Positions 1 to 7,552 of a stretch of 64,000 nucleotides of DNA are shown in pieces. The notes beneath the pieces are model-generated. The model did no database searches and was not told where the DNA came from. It was given only the letters and a program-made list of their open reading frames with translations. This stretch comes from Trebonia sp963777905 (GTDB taxonomy: Bacteria > Actinomycetota > Actinomycetes > Streptosporangiales > Streptosporangiaceae): contig CAVZSM010000001.1 of the NCBI GenBank assembly GCA_963777905.1, positions 280,669 to 344,668 of the forward strand, given 5' to 3'. A program made the translations under genes and the position numbers. Positions within the stretch are counted from its first letter, which is position 1. Every line of letters begins with the position of its first letter.

Positions 1-1245
1 GATGTCGACGTGCCCGATTTGCCGTAGTGGCTTCTGCCCGGGCTGGAGCTTCCACTCCGCGTCGATCGCCAGCCCGACGTCCGGGAGCTGGAGCAACGAC
101 TGGTAAAGCTGGGCCTGCGCGAGCAGGCTAGCGCGCCCTGGCTGAAGGTCGAGCACCACGTACATGCCGGCCGCGGCCGCCTGGCTGACCCACGGCTGCA
201 GCAACGACACCGGCGTTTCGTACGTATAGTTCCCGTCCGCGCCCGGCGACGCCTCCGCCACCGTGGCGATGATCTCGAACGTGGGGGTAACCGGCACGCG
301 GCTGAGCGGCTGGTAGGCGGCGGCCACTTGCTTCGCCCGTGCCACGCTCGCGGGCAGGTCCTGCTGCCCGAGCACCCCGAGACCTGGTGTTTCGGGATGC
401 CCGTACAGCGCTACCAGCAGGCGCCCGGGAAACAGCACCTGGCCGCCTCCGGGAAGCTGACGGCCGGTCATCGCGACGGCTACCCGGCTGCCTAGCCGGA
501 CGGCCGGCCCGAACTCGCTCCCCACACCGATTACTTCTCGCGGCCGGAGCCGCGCCAGCGCTTCAATCGCCGCCGGATCGGCCCGCGGATCACCGCCCAC
601 CACGCCGACCACGGTCGCGCCCGCCGCCGCTGCCGTGGCCCCCACCGCGGTGATCGCCGGATTGCCTTGGGCGGCGCCGACCAGCACGGCGACGCGACTC
701 AACGGCGCAGGCACTCCTGTCAGGGGAAGTTGGGCCGCGCGGCTGACGACCCGGATGCCCGGCAGCCTCGCCGCTAGGGCGGCCAGCGGCAAGCCCGCGA
801 CAAGGACAGCCCGCGGGCGCAGCCCGCTGACCGCCGCAACGAGCTGAGGGGTGATCTTCGACGCGACCAGCAGTGGGGCGTGTGCCGCCCGGGCCGCGGG
901 CACGGCTGCCGCCAGCGCTGGGCCGCCCTCGGCAGCGACGACCACGACGGGCGACGTGACAAACAGCGCCTTAGCGAACTCCGCGGTAAGCACATCGGGG
1001 GCTGGGTCGGCCAGCACCGAAGCCGCTGATGACGGCGCGTGCGTCAGCCCAATCGCAAGCTGCCTAGGAGCATCCTTCCCGCCGCCTGCCGTCGTCGGGC
1101 TCCCGTAGGCCGCCCCGGCCAGCGGGAGGGGCGCGGAACACGCCGTGGAGACTCCCGCGACAACGACCACACTCACGGCAACGGCTGCGGCGCGCGCCGC
1201 GGCGGCGATGGTCCGCCAACGATCACGACGGACTCTTTCGAGCAC
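1..1245 (-). CDS. Secreted lipoprotein, C-terminus beyond window edge
   Basis: An open frame enters from position 1 and reads back to a GTG at 1245, with an in-frame GTG at 1251 and a stop just upstream, giving 415 codons without the C-terminus. The N-terminus has arginines, a hydrophobic stretch and a lipobox ending Thr-Ala-Cys, so the mature protein is probably lipid-anchored outside the membrane. The body is rich in Ala, Val and Gly with alternating strand and helix patterns, including a segment reading LFPGRLLVALYGHPE and one reading VGLAIDAEWKLQPGQ near the cut end, which suggest a TIM-barrel-like extracellular domain. The substrate cannot be inferred. Lipoprotein assignment is fairly safe; function is unknown. 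Confidence 0.7.
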   Translation of the reverse strand, partial: MLERVRRDRWRTIAAAARAAAVAVSVVVVAGVSTACSAPLPLAGAAYGSPTTAGGGKDAPRQLAIGLTHAPSSAASVLADPAPDVLTAEFAKALFVTSPVVVVAAEGGPALAAAVPAARAAHAPLLVASKITPQLVAAVSGLRPRAVLVAGLPLAALAARLPGIRVVSRAAQLPLTGVPAPLSRVAVLVGAAQGNPAITAVGATAAAAGATVVGVVGGDPRADPAAIEALARLRPREVIGVGSEFGPAVRLGSRVAVAMTGRQLPGGGQVLFPGRLLVALYGHPETPGLGVLGQQDLPASVARAKQVAAAYQPLSRVPVTPTFEIIATVAEASPGADGNYTYETPVSLLQPWVSQAAAAGMYVVLDLQPGRASLLAQAQLYQSLLQLPDVGLAIDAEWKLQPGQKPLRQIGHVDI

Positions 1246-1666
1246 GTCCACAGAGCGTGTCTACCGCATCGAAAGCGACATTGAGGGCATATCGATGACT
1301 TGGCGGCGACTGTCCTGATCACGTTTCCGCGATGACATGCGACCGACGGTAGCGGCTTCGGCCGAAGCGGTAATCGCGACACGCCGCGAACGCCGGTGTT
1401 ATTCCGCGCCGCTGCCGAGCTGGCCGTCCCCGCTCCCACCTGTCCTCATTATCCCGAACGTACACGGCCTTCTCCCACTCGCACATTCACTCGCTTCGTG
1501 GCCGCACCTGCTTAGCGAAAAAATGATCATGAGCCACTAAATTGACTTAGGCTAGTCGAACTGGTAAGCTAGAAACATTCCCGAAGATGGGGCGACACGG
1601 CCAGCGGTAGCTGGGTTGAGGAGGAACGTCAGGACATAAAACGGCACCCGGAAGGGGTGATTCAGG
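1246..1666. other. Divergent intergenic region
   Basis: This 420-base gap separates the leftward lipoprotein from the rightward DUF222 gene and must hold both promoters. No convincing gene, strong hairpin or repeat was seen. Short frames here lack a ribosome-binding site and recognisable protein features. Confidence 0.4.
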
Positions 1667-3152
1667 ATGTGCGTAGACGCCAGTCACGCGTCGGGCGCGC
1701 CGCAGAGCGTTGCCGAGGCACTGCGCATGGCCCGCTCGGCAGCGGACTACCTGAACACTCCGGAGGCGGCCGGTCTTGACGGGACGGCGTGCGGCGAGGC
1801 GCTGAGTCGCGCTGGGGAAGATCCAGGCGAAGCTGGCCGCTGCGCACATGGAGTTCCTGCGCCGGTTCGATGCCGCTGACGCCCATGACGCCGACGGGTA
1901 CGGAACGACCTCGGCCTGGCTCGCCGCGAAAACGCGGATATCGAGGAAGGACTCCAGGGCCAAGGTCCGGGACATGCGCCGCCTCACACAGCGGCCGCTG
2001 TTGCGTGCCGCCCTCGCCGCCGGCGACATCTCCAAGTCCTGGGCCGCCACCATCGAAGAATGGACGCGGAAGCTCCCGGAGGCGATGCGCGAGGAGACCG
2101 ACAAGATCCTCCTGCAAGCGATCGCTGGCGGCGCCGACCAAGATGACCTGGCGACGATCGCCGGGCTGGCCATCGAGAAGTGGCGCCAGCAGCGGCCCGA
2201 CGAAGACGACGAAGACCGCTTCAATGACCGCTTCGTGCGGTTCGGCACCACGTTCGCCGGAGCCGGCGTGATCCGCGGTGACCTGACCCCCGAATGCGCC
2301 GCCGCCGTCACCGCCGTCTTCGACGCCCTGGGCAAGAAGCGCGGCAAGGAAGACCGCCGCACCCAGGATCAGCGTTACCACGACGCACTCCAGGAGGCCT
2401 GCAAGCTCCTGATCGGCGCCCGCATGGTCCCCGACCGGGCCGGCGCCGACACCCAGACAGTCGTGCATATCGGCCTCTCGCAGCTGCGTGACTTGCCCGG
2501 CGCATCCGAGATGGAGGACGCCTGGATCCGCGCCAAGCTCGGCGAACCTGGCTATCTGGCGGGGAAGGACGCCGAGGTCGCCGCCTGCGACTCGATGATG
2601 GTCCCGGTCGTCATCGGCCACGCCGACATGACGGTCATCGACAAGATCATCGACCTGGTCCTCGCCGCCCACGCCCCCGATGCGCGCACGCAGCCGATGT
2701 CACCGGGAGCCTGGCAGGCACACCGGTACGCGATCGCCCGGCTGGCCGTCGACTTCGTGTCCGGCCCCGGCGGCCTCGCCTCGGCGCTGCGCACCGGCCT
2801 CCTCGAGCCTCCCTTCAGCACGCCGAGCCTGCCGCTCGATATCGGGCACTCAGACTCGATCCCCGCCCAGATCCGCCGTGCCGTCATCCTGCGCGACCAG
2901 CACTGCGCATGGCCCGGCGGCTGCGACCGCCCGGCCGCCGCCAGCGACGTCCACCACCTGACGCACAAGAAAGACGGCGGCCCGACAAGCGTCCAAGACT
3001 GCGGGCTGTTCTGCGAGTTTCACCACGAAACCTGCATCCACCGCTGGGGCTGGCAGGTCATCCTCCACCCAGACGGCACCTACGAAGCCACCAGCCCCGA
3101 CGGCAGCCAAACCCTGCGAAAACACCAGCCGCTCACTGACCCGGGCGGATAG
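1667..3152 (+). CDS. 13E12-type DUF222 / HNH endonuclease, frameshifted near N-terminus
   Basis: The C-terminal 435 codons form one open frame with a DUF222 helical region followed by an HNH nuclease module (DVHHLTHKKDGG, then a CEFHH segment). The first 45 codons, starting at ATG 1667 behind a GGAAGG ribosome-binding site, lie in another frame but match the usual DUF222 beginning (SVAEALRMARSAADYL). The two join if one base is removed near 1812, giving EALSRALGKIQAKL. The family is abundant in actinobacteria and is linked with mobile or self-splicing DNA, but its natural role is poorly known. The frameshift may be real or a sequencing error; an internal start at 1848 would give a shortened protein. 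Confidence 0.8.
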
Positions 3153-3169
3153 GTGACGTCCGCCCCGGG
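3140..3169. terminator. Hairpin between convergent genes
   Basis: A ten-base GC-rich stem (CCCGGGCGGA pairing with TCCGCCCCGGG, one bulge) overlaps the stop codon of the DUF222 gene and lies ten bases from the end of the convergent sigma factor gene. It could end transcripts from both sides. There is no clear T tract, as is common in actinomycetes. Confidence 0.6.
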
Positions 3170-3178
3170 TAAGCAGTG

Positions 3179-4192
3179 CTATCGGCTGGGCAGGGTCCGG
3201 GGAAGCCCGAAGTAGGGGGGCACGCTGGTATCGAAGCCGGTCGTGCCGCAGATCTTGTCGCCGGTGAGGGTGAGGACGAGCACCCCGGACGTGTGCCAGA
3301 TCCGGGCCTGGGGGTCCTGGACGTAGACGCCGAACGCGGGCTGACCGTTGGCCCGGGTCGGGATGAGGCGGGACCTGCGGCCAGGGCGGAGCCCGGTCCT
3401 GGCGAAGAACCTGGCAGCCGCGTCGCGGCCGTGGTATTCCAGCGGGAGCGGCGGCATGGTCACGGCGATGTCCTCGCTGAGCAGGGCGACGACGGCGGCA
3501 ACGTCGCCGGCCTGGTAGGCGCGGGTAAACCGCTCTACGATTTCCCGCTCTTCAGAAGAACCCGGGCGTGGGGCCGGCTCCCTGACCATTGAATCCGGGA
3601 ACCGCTGGCGCATCGTGGCACGGGCGCGCTTGAGCGCGCTGGCGGCCGAGCCCTCGCTGCTGTCGAGGATGTCGGCTACCTGGCTAGTGGGGAACCCGAG
3701 GACGTCGCGCAGGATCAGGACGCCGCGCTGCCGGGGCGGCAGGGTCTGCAAGGCCGCGATGAAGGCCAGTGAGATGGCTTCGGCGGCCTCATATCTGGCC
3801 TCGGGGCCAGGTGCGGCGTCGGCGAGCCCTTCCAGCAGCATGTCGGGATAGGGCTGCAGCCAGATGACCTCGCCTATCCTGCTGGGCTCGGGCAGGTCCA
3901 CCCCAGGCGGCGGCCAGTTCATCGGAGGCCGTCTGCGAGAAGACCGCAGCGCCTTGAGGCAGCAGCTGGTGGCGACGCGGTACAGCCAGGTCCGGACCGA
4001 CGAGCGCCCCTCGAAATCCGGCAGGCCGCGCCAGGCCGCTAGCAGGGTCTCTTGCAGCGCGTCCTCGGCGTCTTGCGCGGACCCGAGGATCCGGTAGCAG
4101 TGCAGCTGCAGTTCAGCCTGGTAGGGACCAATGAGCTGGCGGAACGCCTGCTCATCGCCGGCCTTTACCTGCCCGATCAGGTCCTCCGTCAC
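3179..4192 (-). CDS. SigG-like ECF RNA polymerase sigma factor with SnoaL-like tail
   Basis: This 337-residue protein has sigma-70 region 2 at about residues 12-80 (YRILGSAQDAEDALQETLL), region 4 at about 145-205 (LPPRQRGVLILRDVLGF), and a C-terminal SnoaL/NTF2-like domain from about 215, the arrangement of actinobacterial SigG-type ECF factors. The linker with WLQPYPDMLLEG is typical of that group. In this group the tail is thought to control sigma activity in place of a separate anti-sigma factor. The start is a GTG at 4192. It diverges from an MFS exporter across a 60-base palindrome, so it may control that exporter or itself. Family call is firm; regulon is inference. Confidence 0.9.
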   Translation of the reverse strand: MTEDLIGQVKAGDEQAFRQLIGPYQAELQLHCYRILGSAQDAEDALQETLLAAWRGLPDFEGRSSVRTWLYRVATSCCLKALRSSRRRPPMNWPPPGVDLPEPSRIGEVIWLQPYPDMLLEGLADAAPGPEARYEAAEAISLAFIAALQTLPPRQRGVLILRDVLGFPTSQVADILDSSEGSAASALKRARATMRQRFPDSMVREPAPRPGSSEEREIVERFTRAYQAGDVAAVVALLSEDIAVTMPPLPLEYHGRDAAARFFARTGLRPGRRSRLIPTRANGQPAFGVYVQDPQARIWHTSGVLVLTLTGDKICGTTGFDTSVPPYFGLPRTLPSR

Positions 4193-4244
4193 TGCGCCAT
4201 CCTTCCATCGCCTTCTCCATGCCCTGTCGTGCCGCGATCACAAG

Positions 4245-4304
4245 TACTGATCCCGCTCAGCGGGGAAACCGGGCGCCCGGTTTCCCGCTGAGGCGGGATC
4301 AGTA
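4245..4304. promoter_or_regulatory. 60-bp palindrome between sigma factor and MFS exporter
   Basis: The left arm starts TACTGATCCCGC and the right arm ends GCGGGATCAGTA. The two 30-base arms are reverse complements apart from a one-base offset, and meet at a central GGGCGCCC with no loop. It sits 53 bases from the sigma factor start and 55 bases from the exporter start. A large operator, a cruciform, or a leader hairpin for one transcript are possible. Confidence 0.65.
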
Positions 4305-4358
4305 CCCGCAGTGGCCAGCGCGCCGGCGCAGGAACCGGCCACCGGAAGGAGAAAGACA

Positions 4359-5795
4359 ATGGCAGACCTCGGATCCGCCGACCCGGCTAGGAGGCGCCGT
4401 CTGGGCTGGGTTCTCGCCCTGACCTCGACGGCCTACTTCATGGTCGCGCTCGACGCCACCGTCGTGTCGACGGCCCTCCCGCGAATGCAGGAGGACCTCC
4501 ACGTCGGGCTGGCGTCGCTGCAGTGGACCTTGAATGCTTACGGGATCGCCTTCGCCGCCGGCATCATCACCGCGGCCGCGCTCGGCGACCGCTACGGACG
4601 CCGCCGCATCTTCAACATCGGCCTCGCGCTCTTCACGGTCGCGTCAGCCGCCTGCGCGCTGGCCCCGAACGCCTCGGTGCTGATCGCTGCCCGCACGGTG
4701 CAAGGGCTCGGCGGCGCGATCGTGCTGCCGCTCAGCCTCACGATCCTGACGACCGCGTTTCCCGCAGAACGGCGCGGAACGATCGTCGGCATCTACGGCG
4801 GGCTCGCAGGCCTGGCCGTCGCCGCCGGGCCCCTGGTTGGCGGGGCGGTAACCCAGGGCATCAACTGGCACTGGATCTTCTGGATCAACGTCCCCATCGG
4901 CGTGGCCGCCGTCGCGCTATCGCAGAGGCTGCTGCCGGAGAGCCACGGGCCACGCGAGCGGCTCGACCTGATCGGAGTCGGGCTGATCACGGGCGGCGTC
5001 GTGGCGATTGTCTGGGCGCTGGTCCGCGGAACCCAGTCCGGGTGGGCAAGCCCGGAGATCGTCACCACGCTCAGCGCCGGCGCCGTCCTCCTGGTCGCCT
5101 TCGTCGCGTGGGAGAACCGCGTCTCCCAGCCGATGGTCCCGCCTCGGTTGTTCGGCAGCCGCCCGTTCGCGATCGGCAACGCCACCACTTTCCTCATGTC
5201 GGGGGCGATCTTCGCGGGCGCCTACCTCGTGGCTGAGGAATTCCAGTTCGCCCGCGGCTATTCACCGGTCTCAACCGGCCTGCGGCTGCTGCCGTTCTTC
5301 GGCATGCCGATGATCATCTCGCCGCTCGCCGGTGCCCTGTCCGACAAGATCGGCCGTCGGCCGGTGATGGTCACCGGGCTGGCACTGCTTACCGTCGGCT
5401 TCACCTGGGTTGCAGTCAAGGGCTCGCTGACGACCAGCTGGGTCGAGCTCACGCTCGCGCTGCTCGTCTCAGGCATCGGCATCTCGATGGCGCTCCCCAC
5501 CGTGCCAACCGCCGTTCTCAACGCCGTCGCCCCGGACGAAATGGGCAAGGCATCCGGGATCAACTACATGGCGCAACGCCTCGGCGGGGTGTTCGCCATC
5601 GCCATCTCCACTGCCGTGTTCACTGCCAACGGCCACCTAGGCACACCGGCGAGCGTCACGAGCGGCTTCAAGCCGGCCCTCGCCGCCTGCGCCGCGTTCG
5701 CACTGCTCGCCACCCTTAGCGCGACAGCGATCAACTCCCGCACGCACGAGCCGGTCCCCGAGCCCGCCGTACCCGAGCTATCGATAGCCGATTGA
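4359..5795 (+). CDS. DHA2-family MFS drug efflux transporter
   Basis: The protein has the EmrB/QacA-type signature LDATVVSTALP in the first membrane helix and the motif A loop GDRYGRRRIF, and shows about 14 hydrophobic segments, as expected of proton-driven DHA2 exporters in the cytoplasmic membrane. ATG 4359 is preferred because GGAAGGAG lies seven bases upstream; an in-frame ATG at 4311 has no such site. It is 478 residues, a normal length. It diverges from the ECF sigma factor, which suggests stress- or drug-induced expression. Substrate cannot be told from sequence. Confidence 0.9.
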   Translation: MADLGSADPARRRRLGWVLALTSTAYFMVALDATVVSTALPRMQEDLHVGLASLQWTLNAYGIAFAAGIITAAALGDRYGRRRIFNIGLALFTVASAACALAPNASVLIAARTVQGLGGAIVLPLSLTILTTAFPAERRGTIVGIYGGLAGLAVAAGPLVGGAVTQGINWHWIFWINVPIGVAAVALSQRLLPESHGPRERLDLIGVGLITGGVVAIVWALVRGTQSGWASPEIVTTLSAGAVLLVAFVAWENRVSQPMVPPRLFGSRPFAIGNATTFLMSGAIFAGAYLVAEEFQFARGYSPVSTGLRLLPFFGMPMIISPLAGALSDKIGRRPVMVTGLALLTVGFTWVAVKGSLTTSWVELTLALLVSGIGISMALPTVPTAVLNAVAPDEMGKASGINYMAQRLGGVFAIAISTAVFTANGHLGTPASVTSGFKPALAACAAFALLATLSATAINSRTHEPVPEPAVPELSIAD

Positions 5796-5807
5796 GCCGG
5801 CCCGCGG

Positions 5808-6284
5808 TCATGCCGCCTGCTTCGCCCGCGCGCCGAGCACCGGCTGGCCACCCCGGCCGCTGCGGAATCTCCTGTCCCACGGCCAGTACCCACGCCGATC
5901 TGTGTATACGAGCTGTAGAGCCGCCAGTTGCTGCCCATAGAGGCCGGTCGCGGCGTCCAGATGTGCTCCGGGCTGGGCAACCTTCACGACCTCGGCGAGC
6001 AGCCCGCCGACCGTGCGGATCCGGTTTCCTGGCGCCAGCGTCTCACCAGCGAGAACATCCCATGCGGCCCTGGTCAGCATGTCGGCGGCCCGCTTATGCG
6101 GAAGCCCGGTGACCACGAGTTCCGGCAGCTCGCGATCGGTCAGCCCGAGAGTGTACGAGTAGGGCGGACGGTACCGTTCCTCGTGCACGCCGATCACAAC
6201 CCAGTTGTGCTGGTCCAGCAGTCCCCGTAGGTACTCAAGGCGTTCCTGCTCAGTGGATTCCGGATGTTCGCATACCCAGCACAT
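5808..6284 (-). CDS. DUF4262 domain protein
   Basis: A 158-residue protein begins MCWVCEHPE at ATG 6284, preceded by GGAGG at seven bases; the longer frame to 6341 lacks a site. It contains the DUF4262 pattern in which a histidine/asparagine segment (QHNWVVIGVHEE) is followed by YSYTLGL and LVVTGLPHKRA. The family is widespread in actinobacteria without a known function. It converges on the exporter with a 12-base gap, so the two transcripts may overlap. Confidence 0.85.
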   Translation of the reverse strand: MCWVCEHPESTEQERLEYLRGLLDQHNWVVIGVHEERYRPPYSYTLGLTDRELPELVVTGLPHKRAADMLTRAAWDVLAGETLAPGNRIRTVGGLLAEVVKVAQPGAHLDAATGLYGQQLAALQLVYTDRRGYWPWDRRFRSGRGGQPVLGARAKQAA

Positions 6285-6425
6285 GCCGTGCCTCCGTGTG
6301 TGTAGCAATATCAAAGCCACGCTAACCAGCCCCAGTGACATTCCGTCCGGTCAAGATCACCAACCGGTGCGCGTCAGGCTAGAAGCCGACGGCACGCTGA
6401 CGGGCCGCCCGCTAGCGTTACTCCG

Positions 6426-7196
6426 GTGAGCAGCGAGTACCGCAGCATGCGCGCCGAACTTCCGGCGCAGGTCGTGGAGCTAGTCGACGCGTTCAGGAAC
6501 CCGATCACGCAGATCGAGTTCCTGTACCTGCTCGCCAACGCCAACATCCTTGAACCCGTCCTCGTCGACGCCGAGACCGCCGCCCGCATGGTCCGCCCCT
6601 ATTCGTGGTTCCTGGACCGCGTTAGCCCCGAAGGCATCAAGCTCACCAGCGCCGGCTACCTCCCTCCTGCCGACGTGGAAGCGGCGTCCGCCGAGCTGGA
6701 CCTGGCTGGGGAATGGATCGGCAAGCATAACCGCGAGGTGCAGACCCTGCCCGTGCTCGAGCTGCGCGAGTCGGCGATGCACCTGGGCCTGCTCCGCAAA
6801 TACCACGGCATGCTGCTGGCCACTCCCCGCGGTCGTAAGCTCCGCGACGACCCCCTCGGCCTCTGGTGGCACCTAGCCGAACAACTGCCGCCAACAAAGA
6901 TCGCCCGTCACGTGACTCATGCTGGCCTGCTCCTGCTCGCCGCAACCACCATCGGCTCGGCCGCCGGAGATGACCCGCTCGAGTACGTCGCCCGCATGCT
7001 CGACGCGGCCGGCTGGCAAAACAGCGACGGCACCCCACTGACAAAGTGGCAGGCCTGCGACACTGCGGCGGACACGCACATCGTGCTCATCCGTCTCGGC
7101 GCACTTGTCCAAGCCCGGCCAGGCCTGGGTCCCGAGCAGCCAACAATGACGGCGCCGTATTCGCCCGCGCCGCGCTCCGTACCTGGCCCGCATTAG
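6426..7196 (+). CDS. Conserved hypothetical, pRiA4b ORF-3 C-terminal-like
   Basis: The 256-residue frame starts with GTG 6426. Its middle (GIKLTSAGYLPP, then ALREYL-like helices and LGLLRKYHGMLLATPRG, then WWHLAEQLP) resembles the C-terminal helical region of actinobacterial pRiA4b ORF-3-type proteins, but the plasmid ORF-3 domain itself is absent. No catalytic motif is visible. The similarity is from memory of the family and should be tested. Confidence 0.6.
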   Translation: MSSEYRSMRAELPAQVVELVDAFRNPITQIEFLYLLANANILEPVLVDAETAARMVRPYSWFLDRVSPEGIKLTSAGYLPPADVEAASAELDLAGEWIGKHNREVQTLPVLELRESAMHLGLLRKYHGMLLATPRGRKLRDDPLGLWWHLAEQLPPTKIARHVTHAGLLLLAATTIGSAAGDDPLEYVARMLDAAGWQNSDGTPLTKWQACDTAADTHIVLIRLGALVQARPGLGPEQPTMTAPYSPAPRSVPGPH

Positions 7197-7213
7197 CCAA
7201 TGTCCGGGTTCGG

Positions 7214-7330
7214 TCACGCCGCCTCCAGGTCGGCGGCCGACGGGTACACGCCGTGCTTCCGGAATGCGGCGGCCGCCCGGATTAGGGCATCGGCAGATCG
7301 GCGATGGTCATGGGGCTGTAGCTGGCCATG
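7214..7330 (-). pseudogene. Remnant of small hypothetical gene
   Basis: The leftward strand encodes a plausible C-terminus (ALIRAAAAFRKHGVYPSA, ending DLEAA) that stops at 7214. A candidate start reading MASYSPMTIADLP lies one frame away, so a one-base shift is needed to join them. It may be a real small protein with a sequencing error. Confidence 0.3.
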
Positions 7331-7375
7331 GCTATACCCTCTTGATCATCGGTTCTCTTCTATTCGATCTTTTTC

Positions 7376-7552
7376 TTACCGGTCGTCTTCGGTTTCGCGG
7401 AAGTGTTGCCAAATGATCTCCAAAGTCTCGTTGCTTGGGCGCTGCCAGACTGAGGCTGGATCGGCGAGATGGCTAGTCGAAAGCGCCTCGTATTGCGTCC
7501 CGGCGAGCAGCTTAGAGACCACAATGCCCCTGGTCCCCAGGACTCCTGACAT
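7376..7552 (-). CDS. Short 58-codon frame reading out of insertion sequence end
   Basis: An ATG inside the left inverted repeat of the neighbouring insertion sequence opens a leftward 58-codon frame beginning MSGVLG and continuing with protein-like composition (LLAGTQYEALSTSHLADP). No ribosome-binding site is evident. More likely this is the truncated C-terminus of a gene interrupted by the element than an independent gene. Confidence 0.35.
   Translation of the reverse strand: MSGVLGTRGIVVSKLLAGTQYEALSTSHLADPASVWQRPSNETLEIIWQHFRETEDDR

Noticed and set aside
1662..2672. Leftward open frame of 336 codons opposite the DUF222 gene
   Set aside because: The rightward strand carries DUF222 and HNH motifs; the leftward frame has none.
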